From Chelatococcus albus (GTDB lineage Bacteria; Pseudomonadota; Alphaproteobacteria; Rhizobiales; Beijerinckiaceae): a DNA stretch of 64,000 bases. Position 1 is the stretch's first letter. The number at the start of each line of letters is the position of its first letter. The stretch covers positions 186,001 through 250,000 of the forward strand of contig NZ_JASJEV010000007.1 of assembly GCF_030067675.1 (NCBI RefSeq). Reading direction: 5' to 3'. This document shows positions 55,649 through 64,000 of this stretch, in pieces. A program made the position numbers and the translations under genes. The notes under the pieces are model-generated. The model ran no database searches and was not told the DNA's origin. It saw only the letters and a program-made list of their open reading frames with translations.

Positions 55649-56698
55649 TCAGGTCCGCGCCGAGCCCTTGAGGCGGTAGCGGTCGAGCGCCACGGCGCCG
55701 ATGATGACGAAGCCCTTGATGATGTACTGCCAGATGTCGGACACCCCGACGAGGATGAGGCCGTTCGACAGGACGGCGATGATGAGGGCGCCGACGAGCG
55801 TGCCCCAGATGGAGCCGATGCCGCCGACGAAGCTCGTGCCGCCGAGGATGACCGCGGCGATGGCGTCGAGCTCGTAGGACTGGCCGAGCTGCAGGCCGTT
55901 GGCCGCGTAGAGGCGCGCCGCCGACATGGCCCCGCCGAGCCCCGAGAACAGGCCCGATGCCCCGTAGACGAAGAGGAGCACGGCCCACACCTTGATGCCC
56001 GAGAGCCTTGCGGCGTCCGCATTGCCACCCACCGCATAGATGTGCACGCCGAGCACCGTGCGGCGCAGGACGAACCAGCAGGCGATCACGACGGCGAGCG
56101 CGATGACGACGAGCCACGGCACGCCGAGGAGCGTGCCGTTGCCGATGAAGGCGAAGGGCAATTGCGGGTTGAACACCGTCTTGTCGTCGCCGAGGAGGCG
56201 CGCGAGGCCGCGGACCGCCGTGAGCGAGCCGAGCGTGACGATGAAGGGCGGCAGGCGCACGAAGGCGATGAGCGCGCCGTTGACGAGGCCGAGCGCGAGC
56301 CCCATGGCGAGCGCCGCCGGAATGCCGAGCATGCCCCAGTCCGGGATCTTCGAGGCGATGACGGCGACCATGGCGGAGGCCGCCAGGATCGAGCCGACCG
56401 ACAGGTCGATGCCGCCGGTGAGGATGACGAAGGTCATGCCGGCGGCGAGCACGATGTTGATCGCCGCCTGCTGCGCCACGATGGACAGGTTCTGCCAGCT
56501 CATGAAGCGGCCCTCCGCCCAGGCGCCGGCGAAGCTGCCCGTCTGGGCGTAGCCGCTCAGGAACTGGAACAGGATGGCGATGAGGATCAGCACCGGCAGC
56601 ATGCCGAGCGCCTGCACGAAGGCGCGCATGGCGAGGCGGCGGCGCATCTCCTCGCTGGCGAAGCCGGCGATCGCGGTGTCGGATGGGCTCGTGGTCAT
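55649..56698 (-). CDS. Sugar ABC transporter permease (RbsC family)
   Basis: A 349-residue inner-membrane permease with about ten helices. The RbsC motifs LTGGIDLSVGSILA, the EAA-like VGGNADAARLSGIKVW and AVILGGTSFVGGIGSIWGTLVGAL are clear. It starts at 56698, 66 bp after the ATPase gene, and precedes the binding-protein gene by 73 bp. It forms the channel for the sugar delivered by the downstream binding protein. Confidence 0.92.
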   Translation of the reverse strand: MTTSPSDTAIAGFASEEMRRRLAMRAFVQALGMLPVLILIAILFQFLSGYAQTGSFAGAWAEGRFMSWQNLSIVAQQAAINIVLAAGMTFVILTGGIDLSVGSILAASAMVAVIASKIPDWGMLGIPAALAMGLALGLVNGALIAFVRLPPFIVTLGSLTAVRGLARLLGDDKTVFNPQLPFAFIGNGTLLGVPWLVVIALAVVIACWFVLRRTVLGVHIYAVGGNADAARLSGIKVWAVLLFVYGASGLFSGLGGAMSAARLYAANGLQLGQSYELDAIAAVILGGTSFVGGIGSIWGTLVGALIIAVLSNGLILVGVSDIWQYIIKGFVIIGAVALDRYRLKGSART

Positions 56699-56764
56699 CA
56701 CAGGGTCCCGTCGCTGATCAGGCTGTCGGAGGACCGCGCCGGGCCGGGCGCGATCCGCGAGCAT

Positions 56765-58351
56765 TCAATGGAGGAGAGCGGGGTCACCCGTAAGGCCCGC
56801 CGCCGCGGCCGCCCCCGGGCGATCGACGGCGCCGGTGGCGATGGCGCCGATCGTCTCCTGGCTGATGGGCGGATGGCCGTGGCCTCCGACCTCGCCGGCG
56901 ATGACGCCCTCGCGCATGACGAGCACGCGGTCGCAGATGCCGACGATCTCGGGCAATTCGCTCGAAATGACGATGACGCCGCCGCCCGCCTTCGCCACGT
57001 CGTCGATGAGGCGGTAGATCTCGGACCTGGCGCCGATGTCGACGCCGCGCGTCGGCTCGTCGAGGATGAGCACGCGCGGCCTGGTCTCCAGGAGGCGGGC
57101 GAGCAGCACCTTCTGCTGGTTGCCGCCGGACAGCGCGCCCACGCTCACCTGGTCGGTCGGCACGCGGATGCCGAGGTTCTTCACCGCGGCAGCGGCGCGC
57201 CGGCGCGCGGCGCGGCGGTCGAGGAGGCCGCCGATGCGGCTGTCGCGGCCGATGACGCCGAGGTTGACGTTCTCCCGCACCGTCATGTCGAGGAAGAGGC
57301 CGAGCTGCTTGCGGTCCTCGGTGAGATAGACGATGCCCGCCTCGATCGCCTCGCCCGGGTGCGTCGCCTTCACCGGCCGGCCGTCGAGCGTGATCGTGCC
57401 GGTCGTGCGCGGGTCGGCGCCGTAGATCAGGCGCGCGAGCTCCGTGCGCCCGGCGCCGACGAGGCCGGCGAGGCCGAGCACCTCGCCCTCGTGCAGGTCG
57501 AGGGAGCAGGGGCCGATGCGGCTGCCGTCGCCGACATCGCGCACCGAGAAGATCACCGGCCCGCGGCTGCCGTGGGCGTCGTGCTCCTTCTTGTAGAAGG
57601 TCGACAGGTCGCGGCCCACCATCATGCGGACGAGCTTCTCGGCGGAGAGCTCCGCGCGGTCGAGGGAGCCGACGTGGGTCCCGTCGCGCAGCACGCTGAC
57701 ACGGTCGGCGAGCTCGTAGATCTCGGCCATGCGGTGGCTGATGTAGACGATGGCGAGGCCCTCGGCGCGGAGCTGGCGCACGATGTCGAAGAGGCGCTCC
57801 GTCTCGCGCGAGGAGAGCGAGGTGGTCGGCTCGTCCATGACGAGGATGCGCGAGCGGGCGACGAGGGCACGGCCGATCTCGACGAGCTGGCGCTCGGCCA
57901 TGGTCAGTTCCGCGACCCGCGTCGCCGGCGAGAAGTGCACGCCGAGGCGCTGCAGGACCGGCGCGCACAGCGCGTTCATGGAGCGGCGGTCGACGAAGCT
58001 GAGGCGGGCGTGCTCGCGCCCGAGCAGCATGTTCTCCGCCACCGTCAGGTTCGGCGAGAGCGACAGCTCCTGGTAGATGATGGAGACACCGAGCCGGCGC
58101 GCGGTGAGCGGCCCGTCGATGTGCACGGTCTCGCCGCCGATGCGGATCTCCCCGCCGGGGTCCGCCTGGTAGGCGCCGGAGAGGATCTTCATGAGCGTCG
58201 ACTTGCCGGCGCCGTTCTCGCCCATGAGCGCATGAACCTCGCCCGGATAGACGCGCAGCGCCACGTTCGAGAGCGCCTTGACCCCGGGAAAGGTCTTGGA
58301 GATCGCGCGCATCTCGAGAATGGGCGCGGCGAGCGGCGTGATCGTGCTCAC
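56765..58351 (-). CDS. Sugar ABC transporter ATPase (RbsA/XylG family), two nucleotide-binding domains
   Basis: A 528-residue cytoplasmic ATPase with two ABC domains, normal for ribose-type importers. Domain 1 has Walker [10 protein letters not shown] and [11 protein letters not shown]. Domain 2 has the degenerate [11 protein letters not shown] in place of Walker A and a full signature LSGGNQQK with [11 protein letters not shown], again typical. The GTG at 58351 overlaps the ROK repressor stop (GTGA) with GGAGG upstream. Confidence 0.93.
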   Translation of the reverse strand: MSTITPLAAPILEMRAISKTFPGVKALSNVALRVYPGEVHALMGENGAGKSTLMKILSGAYQADPGGEIRIGGETVHIDGPLTARRLGVSIIYQELSLSPNLTVAENMLLGREHARLSFVDRRSMNALCAPVLQRLGVHFSPATRVAELTMAERQLVEIGRALVARSRILVMDEPTTSLSSRETERLFDIVRQLRAEGLAIVYISHRMAEIYELADRVSVLRDGTHVGSLDRAELSAEKLVRMMVGRDLSTFYKKEHDAHGSRGPVIFSVRDVGDGSRIGPCSLDLHEGEVLGLAGLVGAGRTELARLIYGADPRTTGTITLDGRPVKATHPGEAIEAGIVYLTEDRKQLGLFLDMTVRENVNLGVIGRDSRIGGLLDRRAARRRAAAAVKNLGIRVPTDQVSVGALSGGNQQKVLLARLLETRPRVLILDEPTRGVDIGARSEIYRLIDDVAKAGGGVIVISSELPEIVGICDRVLVMREGVIAGEVGGHGHPPISQETIGAIATGAVDRPGAAAAAGLTGDPALLH

Positions 58352-59601
58352 GGCTGAACCTCCAGGAACATGTCGCCGAAACTGTCGCCGACCTGGCCGG
58401 TGAGGACCCGGTGCATGGGGCTGAAGCTCAGGTGCAGCGGCAGGCTCGCCGCGCCGATGGCGGCTGCGTCACAGCCGAGCGAGCCGCGCAGCAGCTCCGG
58501 CGCCTTGCGCGACTCGGCCACGGCCGCCTGCGCAGCGCGCGCCACCTCGCCGATGAGGGCGTCGAGCGCCGCCTCCGGCAGGTCGCCGTCGAGCACCACG
58601 GTCGAGACATCGAGCAGGTGGCACGAGGCGAGCAGCGGCGCGACGACGGCGTCGGCGGCGTCGCCGCACCATTCGGCGAAGGCCTCGGGACGCGCCGCGA
58701 TGGCGCGCGCGAGATCCTCGCGGGCGGCGACCGGCGTGCCGCAATGGGCGAGATGGCGCCTGAGCCCGCCGAGCGAGGCGCGCGTGAGCAGCGGCACGTA
58801 GTCGTCGCGCGTGCGCGGCACGGAGGGCAGGCGCGACGGGCGCACCGGCATGACGCCGATGTCGCCGGCATTGCCGTTGCGGCCGCGCAGGTAGTCGCCC
58901 TCGAGCACGACGCCGCCGCCGAGGGCCGGCCCGATGAAGACATAGATGAAATCGTCGATCTCGCGGCCGCGGCCGTGGTTCAGTTCGCCGACGGCGGCGG
59001 CGCTGCCGTCGTTCTCGACGAGGACGCGCAGGCCCGTCGCCGCCGCGAGCGCCGCCTGCACGTCGAAGCTGTCCCACATGCGGTACTTGTCGGCGGTGAG
59101 GCCGAGCTCGACGAGCCAGCTCCCCAGATTGTAGGGCATGGCGACGCCGATGCCCTTGAGGCGCTCGACGCCGGGCCGGCCGAGCTCGCGGCGGAAAGCC
59201 GCGACGTCGGCCGCGATGCGCACCACCGCATCCTGCGGGTCCGGCAGGCCGTCGTGCACGACGCGCCCGAGGAGGCTGCCGCAGATGTCGACGAGCACGG
59301 TCTCGACGAGGTCGCGGTCGATGCGCACGCCGATGGCGTAGGCGCCCTGCGGATTGAGCTCGAGCATGGTCGCCGGCTGGCCGCGCCCGCCGTAGCGCTT
59401 GCCGGTGGAGCGCACGAAGCCGGCCGCCTCGAGCTCGCGCACGATCATGCCGGCGGCATTGCTGGTGAGGCCGGCGAGACGGGCGAGATCGGCCTTCGAC
59501 GCGCGGCCGTGCCGGCGCAGCGCGGTCAGGATGACGCGCTCGTTGAACTCCCGCACGAGGACGGAGTTCGACCCGTGGCGCTGACCGCGCTCCTTGAGCA
59601 C
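58348..59601 (-). CDS. ROK family transcriptional repressor (XylR/NagC-like)
   Basis: A 417-residue regulator. The GTG at 59601 is chosen because GGGGAGG lies 5 bp upstream; the frame extends further as a low-complexity tail. Residues about 15-80 form the MarR-like helix-turn-helix ([23 protein letters not shown]). The rest is a ROK sugar-kinase fold with [25 protein letters not shown] and [11 protein letters not shown]. The usual zinc motif C-x-C-G-x2-G-C is absent, and the ATP phosphate loop is not conserved, so it senses sugar without kinase activity. It heads the ABC operon and is divergent from xylB. Confidence 0.88.
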   Translation of the reverse strand: MLKERGQRHGSNSVLVREFNERVILTALRRHGRASKADLARLAGLTSNAAGMIVRELEAAGFVRSTGKRYGGRGQPATMLELNPQGAYAIGVRIDRDLVETVLVDICGSLLGRVVHDGLPDPQDAVVRIAADVAAFRRELGRPGVERLKGIGVAMPYNLGSWLVELGLTADKYRMWDSFDVQAALAAATGLRVLVENDGSAAAVGELNHGRGREIDDFIYVFIGPALGGGVVLEGDYLRGRNGNAGDIGVMPVRPSRLPSVPRTRDDYVPLLTRASLGGLRRHLAHCGTPVAAREDLARAIAARPEAFAEWCGDAADAVVAPLLASCHLLDVSTVVLDGDLPEAALDALIGEVARAAQAAVAESRKAPELLRGSLGCDAAAIGAASLPLHLSFSPMHRVLTGQVGDSFGDMFLEVQP

Positions 59602-59699
59602 ACCCACCTCCCCGGAGCAGGATCGGGCCCGGGCGCCGTCTCGCCCCCCGTCCCGCCTCTTCTTGCGCGCGAGGGGAGCGGACGCCGCTTCCCTCATTC

Positions 59700-59718
59700 T
59701 TAATTCATAGTGAATTAA
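59700..59718. promoter_or_regulatory. ROK operator palindrome TTAATTCA-TAG-TGAATTAA
   Basis: Perfect 8-bp arms separated by 3 bp, followed by more A/T (TTTAT), in the 210-bp spacer between the divergent ROK and xylB genes. XylR/NagC-type repressors bind A/T-rich inverted repeats of this form. It most likely controls both transcripts. Confidence 0.7.
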
Positions 59719-59811
59719 TTTATCGAACGGCAAAAGCCTGTCAATGTGCCGGCGGCACCCTTTCGCCTATAGTCGCCGGCCGACCCCTTTGGCGCATCGG
59801 CGAGCGGCGGC

Positions 59812-61275
59812 GTGGCACGGTTCATCGGACTGGACATCGGCACCTCGGCGGTGAAGGCGGTGCTCGTCGACGAGGCGCAGGCCGTGCTTGCCGAGGCAGC
59901 CGAGCCGCTCGCGACCGAGCGCCCGCGGCCCTTGTGGTCCGAGCAGCATCCCGACGCCTGGTGGCGCGCAGTCGCCACCGTGCTCGACCGGCTCGCGGCC
60001 CTGGCGCCGCTCGCGGAGGTTGCGGCCATCGGCCTGTCCGGGCAGATGCACGGCGCCGTCCTCCTCGGCGCGGACCTGAAGCCGCTGCGCCCGGCGATCC
60101 TGTGGAACGACGGGCGCGCCTTCGCCGAGGCGGCCGCCCTCAACGCCGACCATCCCGGCCTTGCCGCGATCGTCGGCGTGCCGGCGATGGCGGGCTTCAC
60201 CGCCCCGAAGCTTGCCTGGCTCGCCCGGCACGAGCCGCCGGTGCGGGCAGGGCTGAAAGTGGCGCTGTCGCCCAAGGACTACCTGCGCCTCGTCCTCACC
60301 GGCGAGCTCGCCACCGACCTGTCGGACGCGGCCGGCACCTGGTGGCTCGACGAGGCGCGGCGCGACTGGTGCGACGCGGCGCTTGCCGCCTGCGGCCTCG
60401 ACCGGTCGTTCATGCCCCGCCTCGTCGAGGGCACCGTCGCCACGGGCAGCGTGCGGGCGGAGCTCGGCCGGCGCTGGGGCCTGCCGCCGGGCGTGATCGT
60501 CGCCGCCGGCGCCGGCGACACGGCGGCGGGCGCGATCGGCGTCGGCGTCGTGGCGGAGGGCACGGCGGTCGCCTCCCTCGGCACCTCGGCCAATCTCCTC
60601 GCGGCGACGGCGTGCTACCGCCCCGATCCGGGGCGGCTCGTGCACGCCTTCTGCCACGCCCTGCCCGGCCGCTGGTTCCAGATGGCGGCGATGCTCAACG
60701 GCGCGAGCTGCCTTTCCTGGGCGGCAAGCCTCGTCGGCGCCGATGTCGCGACGCTCGTCGCCGAGGCCGAGGCGGCCTACGCCGGCCCCGGGGACCTCGT
60801 CTTCCTGCCCTATCTCGCCGGCGAGCGCACGCCGCATGACGATCCCCACGCCAGGGGCGCCTTCTTCGGCCTCACCGCGGCGAGCGACCGGCGGGCGCTC
60901 GTCCAGGCGGTGCTCGAGGGCGTCGCCTTCACCTTCGCCGACGCGGTCGACTGCATCGCGGCGACCGGCACGCCCCTCGGCGAGATCGCGGCGGTGGGCG
61001 GCGGGGCGCGCAGCGATCTGTGGATGCGCATCCTGGCGAGTGTCGTCGACCGGCCCATCCTGCGCCATCGCGGCGGCGACAAGGGCCCGGCCTTCGGCGC
61101 CGCCCGCCTCGCCCGCCTGGCGCTGACCGGAGAGGCGCCGGAGGCGGTCTGCGCGGCGCCGCCGATCCTCGACCGCATGGAGCCGGAGCCGGGGCTGGCC
61201 GCGGCCTACCGGCCGCGGCTCGCGCGCTTTCGCCGCCTCTACGCGGCCGTGCGCGAGGAGTTCCGCCCCCTCTGA
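59812..61275 (+). CDS. xylB: Xylulokinase
   Basis: A 487-residue FGGY-family carbohydrate kinase that phosphorylates D-xylulose using ATP. It starts at GTG with MARFIGLDIGTSAVKAVLVDE (phosphate loop) and has GLSGQMHGAVLL and ILWNDGR, which are specific to xylulokinases. GAGDTAAGAIGVGVV, FLPYLAGERTPHDDP and AVGGGARSDLW complete the family pattern. It is divergent from the ROK repressor/ABC operon and shares its operator region. The ribosome binding site is weak. The window holds no xylose isomerase or polyol dehydrogenase, so the imported sugar is not fixed. Confidence 0.92.
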   Translation: MARFIGLDIGTSAVKAVLVDEAQAVLAEAAEPLATERPRPLWSEQHPDAWWRAVATVLDRLAALAPLAEVAAIGLSGQMHGAVLLGADLKPLRPAILWNDGRAFAEAAALNADHPGLAAIVGVPAMAGFTAPKLAWLARHEPPVRAGLKVALSPKDYLRLVLTGELATDLSDAAGTWWLDEARRDWCDAALAACGLDRSFMPRLVEGTVATGSVRAELGRRWGLPPGVIVAAGAGDTAAGAIGVGVVAEGTAVASLGTSANLLAATACYRPDPGRLVHAFCHALPGRWFQMAAMLNGASCLSWAASLVGADVATLVAEAEAAYAGPGDLVFLPYLAGERTPHDDPHARGAFFGLTAASDRRALVQAVLEGVAFTFADAVDCIAATGTPLGEIAAVGGGARSDLWMRILASVVDRPILRHRGGDKGPAFGAARLARLALTGEAPEAVCAAPPILDRMEPEPGLAAAYRPRLARFRRLYAAVREEFRPL

Positions 61276-61293
61276 CGGCACGAAGCAGCGCTC

Positions 61294-61419
61294 CTGGAGC
61301 ACGGCCCGCTTCACCTGAACCGGGAAGCGCATCCATCCTTTCGAGAACAGAGCATTTTCGCCGGCGCGGACCTTCGGCGCTTCGCCATGCCGGCATCCCC
61401 TTCGGCGGAAGATGCCTAG
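61294..61419 (+). repeat. Interspersed palindromic mosaic element, copy 3 (long form, 126 bp)
   Basis: It begins CTGGAGC, contains GAACCGGGAAGCGCATCCATC, AGAACAGAGCATTTTC and CGGACCTTCGG, and ends CGGAAGATGCCTAG. It is the same subtype as the inverted copy at 17351-17477. Its last four bases CTAG are shared with the next, short-form copy, so two subtypes stand in tandem. Confidence 0.8.
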
Positions 61420-61521
61420 AGCACTACCCGATTCAATTGAATCGGGTAGTGCGTCTATCTTTTTGAAAATAGAGCATTTTCTTCGTCGAACCGGCGACCA
61501 CCTCGGCGGAAAATGCTCTAG
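61416..61521 (+). repeat. Interspersed palindromic mosaic element, copy 4 (short form, 106 bp)
   Basis: It is the same length as copy 1 (5465-5570), with about 9 mismatches by eye. It contains a perfect 30-bp palindrome (61422-61451; arms CACTACCCGATTCAA and its complement), the CTAT...ATAG hairpin and GAGCATTTTC/GAAAATGCTC arms. The CTA at 61518-61520 is the TAG stop of the aldolase gene on the minus strand. Confidence 0.87.
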
Positions 61522-62156
61522 CGCACCGCCCTCAGCTCGCGCCAGGCGGAGACGAAGCGCGCGGCCTTGTCCGCCACCTCCGCCGTGCTCATGGCCGGCG
61601 TGAACAGGGCGGAACCGAGGCCGAAGCCGTCGGCGCCCGCCCTCATCCAGGGCCCCATGGTCTCGGGCGTGATGCCGCCGACGGGCAGGAAGCGCGTGCC
61701 CCCGGGGAACACCGCCCGCCACGCCTTCAGCGCCGCCGGCCCGAGGGTTTCGGCCGGAAACAGCTTCAGCGCGTCGGCCCCGGCCTTGAGCGCGGCGAAG
61801 CCCTCCGTCGGGGGGGCGACGCCGGGGGCGCAGGCGAGGCCGAGCGCCTTCGCCCGGCGGATCACCTCCCCGTCCGCGTGCGGCATGACGACGAGCCGGC
61901 CGCCGGCCGCCGCCAGCCGGTCGACGTCGGCAGGGTCGAGCACGGTGCCCGCGCCGACCATCACGTCCGCCGGCAGAGCCTCGACGAGGCGGGCGATGCT
62001 GGCGAAGGGGTCTGGTGAGTTGAGCGGCACCTCGACGAGGCGGAAGCCCGCGGCGGCGAGCGCCTCGCCGATCTCCACCGCCCGCTCCGGCCCGAGGCCG
62101 CGCAGGATGGCGACGAGCGGCAGGGCGGCAAGACAGTCGCTGAGGCAGAAGGCCAT
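61518..62156 (-). CDS. dgoA: 2-dehydro-3-deoxy-6-phosphogalactonate aldolase
   Basis: A 212-residue class I aldolase of the KDPG/KDPGal family that splits 2-keto-3-deoxy-6-phosphogalactonate to pyruvate and glyceraldehyde 3-phosphate. It has VAILRGLGPERA, the VEVPLNSPDPF strand, VGAGTVL, and the Schiff-base lysine in ALKLFPAE, then LPVGGIT. PLNSP is characteristic of the galactonate rather than the gluconate enzyme. It starts 5 bp after the kinase gene. Its stop codon lies inside a repeat element, but the length is normal for the family. Confidence 0.9.
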   Translation of the reverse strand: MAFCLSDCLAALPLVAILRGLGPERAVEIGEALAAAGFRLVEVPLNSPDPFASIARLVEALPADVMVGAGTVLDPADVDRLAAAGGRLVVMPHADGEVIRRAKALGLACAPGVAPPTEGFAALKAGADALKLFPAETLGPAALKAWRAVFPGGTRFLPVGGITPETMGPWMRAGADGFGLGSALFTPAMSTAEVADKAARFVSAWRELRAVR

Positions 62157-62161
62157 GGTCC

Positions 62162-63097
62162 TTACCCGATGAGCTTGCCGGCGCGCGCCACGCGCAGGAG
62201 GCCGGCGGCGACGATGTCGGCCGGCGCCACGCGGCTCTCGAGCGAGAAGCGCGCGAGCGCCGCGGCATAGTGGCCGGCGAGCGCCTCGCCGGCGACGACG
62301 GTCAGCGGCCGGGCCTCCGGCTCCAGCCCCATGGCGCGGCACCAGGCGAGCGCCCCGACGATCTCGGCGCCGATGAGGAGGCCGCTGAGATAGCTCGGCG
62401 TCGCCGTCTGCGGAAACTCGCCGAAGAGCGGCAGGGTGCGGGCGCTGAACAGGCGGTGCAGGAGGCCGCCCTGCCCGTCCATGTCCTCGGCCATGGCAAG
62501 GCCGCGGGCGAAGGCCTCGGCGTCGTCCACCCCGCCCTCGGCGAGCCGGCCGAGGATGGAATGGTCGCGCAGCACGGCGAAGAGCTCGCCGGTCATGAAG
62601 GTGCGGAAGGCCGTGACGCGCCCGTTCGCCACGCGCACCCACTTGCTGTGCGTGCCGGGCAGGACGACGAGGCGCTCGCCCTCCGCCTCCCCCAGGGCGC
62701 CGAAGATCTGCACCTCCTCGCCGCGCATCACGTCCGGCACGCCGGCCGCGTCGCGCCAGTCGAGCCCCGGCAGGATGCGCAGGCTCCCGTGGTCCGGCAC
62801 GGCGACGTCGACGCCCGCGGCCGCGACGTCGGCAAGGCCCGCCGGACAGGGGCAGTAGGGCGCCTCGCGCCAGCCCTGGCGGCTGCCGATCATGCCCGAG
62901 GCGAGGACGGGCAGGCGCGGATGGGCCTTCACCCAGTCCCCCACCGTCTCGGCGAAGACGGCCGGGAAGGCGCGCCCCTCCACCGCGAGGATGCCGCGCG
63001 CAGAGGCGCGCCGGTCGAGCACCGCCCCGTCCGTCCCGATCAGATAGGCGCGCAGCGAGGTCGTTCCCCAGTCCAGGCCGATGAGCGCAGCGGTCAC
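62162..63097 (-). CDS. dgoK: 2-dehydro-3-deoxygalactonokinase
   Basis: A 311-residue kinase that phosphorylates 2-keto-3-deoxygalactonate with ATP. It starts at GTG with MTAALIGLDWGTTSLRAYLI, the family phosphate loop. SGMIGSRQGWREAPY, VPDVMRGEEVQIFGAL, VLPGTHSKWV and RTFMTGELFAVLR are all highly characteristic of DgoK. It lies between the dehydratase-like gene and the aldolase in one operon. Confidence 0.94.
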   Translation of the reverse strand: MTAALIGLDWGTTSLRAYLIGTDGAVLDRRASARGILAVEGRAFPAVFAETVGDWVKAHPRLPVLASGMIGSRQGWREAPYCPCPAGLADVAAAGVDVAVPDHGSLRILPGLDWRDAAGVPDVMRGEEVQIFGALGEAEGERLVVLPGTHSKWVRVANGRVTAFRTFMTGELFAVLRDHSILGRLAEGGVDDAEAFARGLAMAEDMDGQGGLLHRLFSARTLPLFGEFPQTATPSYLSGLLIGAEIVGALAWCRAMGLEPEARPLTVVAGEALAGHYAAALARFSLESRVAPADIVAAGLLRVARAGKLIG

Positions 63098-63139
63098 TCC
63101 CCTCTCCTCTCGTTCACCCGGGCCCGGCCTGCCCGCGCC

Positions 63140-64000
63140 TCACAGGTCCCCGGCCCGCGTCACGCGCACGACGGCGTCGGGCCGCCCGGTGAGGCCGGGC
63201 AGGAGCTCGAGGCCGAGGCCCGGCTTCATGTTCACCGTCACCTCGCCCCGTGTCACCGCGGGCAGCTCGGTGACGAGCTCGGTATACCAGCCCGTGTAGA
63301 AGGCGCGCACGCTCTCCTGGATGAGGGCGTTGCGGGCGTGCAGCGAGAAGTGGCAGGAGGCGGCATAGACCACCGGGCCGGTGCAGTCGTGTGGGGCCAC
63401 CGGCACGTGCCAGGCCTCGGCGAGCGCCGCGATCTTGCGCGCCTCCGACAGGCCGCCGCACCAGGAGAGATCGAGCATGGCGACGCCGGCCGCCCCCGTC
63501 TCCAGATATTCGCGGAAGGCGTGGGTGTAGGACAGGGTCTCCGAGGCGCAGACCCAAGCCTTGCAGTGCTCGGCGTAGTCCCTGAGGTCGCCGACGTTGT
63601 CGAGGCGGAAGGGGTCCTCGTGCCAGTAGGTGTCGTAATCGGCGAGCACGCGGGCGAGCTTCTTGGCCATGGGCAGGCTCCACAGCGAGTGGAACTCGAC
63701 CATGATGTCCATCCTGTCGCCGACCGCCTTGCGGATCCTGGCGAAGGGCTCGAGCGCCCGCCGCAGCTCCTCGGGCGAGATGTCGTAGCCGTTGCTGCGC
63801 TCGGCGGCGACATCGAAGGGCCAGATCTTCATGGCGCGGATGCCCTGCTCCAGCAGGGAATGGGCCAGTTCGTCGGCGCGGTGGAGGAAGCCCTCGAGAT
63901 CCTCGTAGGGCCCCTCGGAGGCGCCGACACCCCAGTTCGCCACCTTCTGGGCGCGCGCGTCGCGAATGTATTTGTAGCCGGCGCAGGTGTTATAGACGCG
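63140..64000 (-). CDS. Enolase-superfamily sugar acid dehydratase (mandelate racemase/MLE group), 5' end cut by window edge
   Basis: The visible 286 residues are the C-terminal part of an enolase-superfamily enzyme; the frame runs past the right edge (RVYNTCAGYKYIRDAR comes before ANWGVG). Likely metal ligands and catalytic residues are VEFHSLW, HEDPF, SETL, and the histidine in VPVAPHDCTGPV, an arrangement like that of galactonate and related sugar-acid dehydratases. The first ligand position is Glu rather than the usual Asp. Together with dgoK and dgoA it would convert a sugar acid, probably galactonate, to its 2-keto-3-deoxy form. A different aldonate substrate cannot be excluded. Confidence 0.82.
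   Translation of the reverse strand, partial: RVYNTCAGYKYIRDARAQKVANWGVGASEGPYEDLEGFLHRADELAHSLLEQGIRAMKIWPFDVAAERSNGYDISPEELRRALEPFARIRKAVGDRMDIMVEFHSLWSLPMAKKLARVLADYDTYWHEDPFRLDNVGDLRDYAEHCKAWVCASETLSYTHAFREYLETGAAGVAMLDLSWCGGLSEARKIAALAEAWHVPVAPHDCTGPVVYAASCHFSLHARNALIQESVRAFYTGWYTELVTELPAVTRGEVTVNMKPGLGLELLPGLTGRPDAVVRVTRAGDL

Noticed and set aside
59767-62268. An 833-codon open frame on the minus strand spanning xylB, the repeats and the aldolase region
   Set aside because: It is antisense to xylB and out of frame with the aldolase; it contains translated repeat sequence.

Overview
The window is about 70% G+C chromosomal DNA, densely coding, and looks like a free-living alphaproteobacterium, most likely of the Hyphomicrobiales (Rhizobiales). 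The evidence is the codon bias, a TamA/TamB pair, a complete set of DppABCDF, OsmF/Yeh and TRAP uptake systems, many FCD-type GntR repressors, a pcaIJFHGB operon, and rhizobial-style interspersed palindromic elements. The genus cannot be fixed from the sequence. No rRNA, tRNA, phage, transposase or CRISPR array was seen.

Layout, left to right. 1-2280: a TRAP dicarboxylate-type uptake system, cut by the left edge, with a divergent GntR regulator. 2495-5333: an orphan PstS-like binding protein followed by a chemoreceptor. 5567-8573: a redox pair, namely a cytochrome b561-like membrane protein fused to an ethylbenzene-dehydrogenase-type heme domain, plus a 2Fe-2S flavoreductase. 9054-9876: a small unrecognised protein and an HbpS/GlcG protein. 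10101-21955: an accessory catabolic block with two C45-family acyltransferase-like hydrolases, one peptide-type ABC transporter with two paralogous binding proteins, an alpha/beta hydrolase and two GntR regulators. 22340-26317: an OsmF-YehY-YehX-YehW type ABC transporter. 26321-35741: a GntR regulator, M20 peptidase, peptide ABC transporter and aldehyde dehydrogenase operon, ending next to a methyltransferase fragment with an internal deletion. 36047-36205: a small two-helix membrane protein. 36273-41803: the dppABCDF operon. 42195-48586: tamA-tamB. 48741-54382: the beta-ketoadipate operon pcaIJFHGB. 54610-61275: a ROK repressor, a ribose-type sugar ABC transporter and a divergent xylulokinase. 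61518-64000: a 2-keto-3-deoxygalactonate branch (dehydratase, kinase, aldolase), cut by the right edge.

The genes suggest a scavenger that imports small organic acids, peptides or N-acyl compounds, osmolytes, aromatics and sugars or sugar acids. Each transporter sits with its own regulator and first catabolic enzymes. The least familiar block is 10101-21955, where import through two alternative binding proteins is coupled to two self-processing Ntn-type amidohydrolases. A mosaic palindromic repeat occurs at three loci (four copies), and its CTAG edge supplies the stop codon of two unrelated genes.
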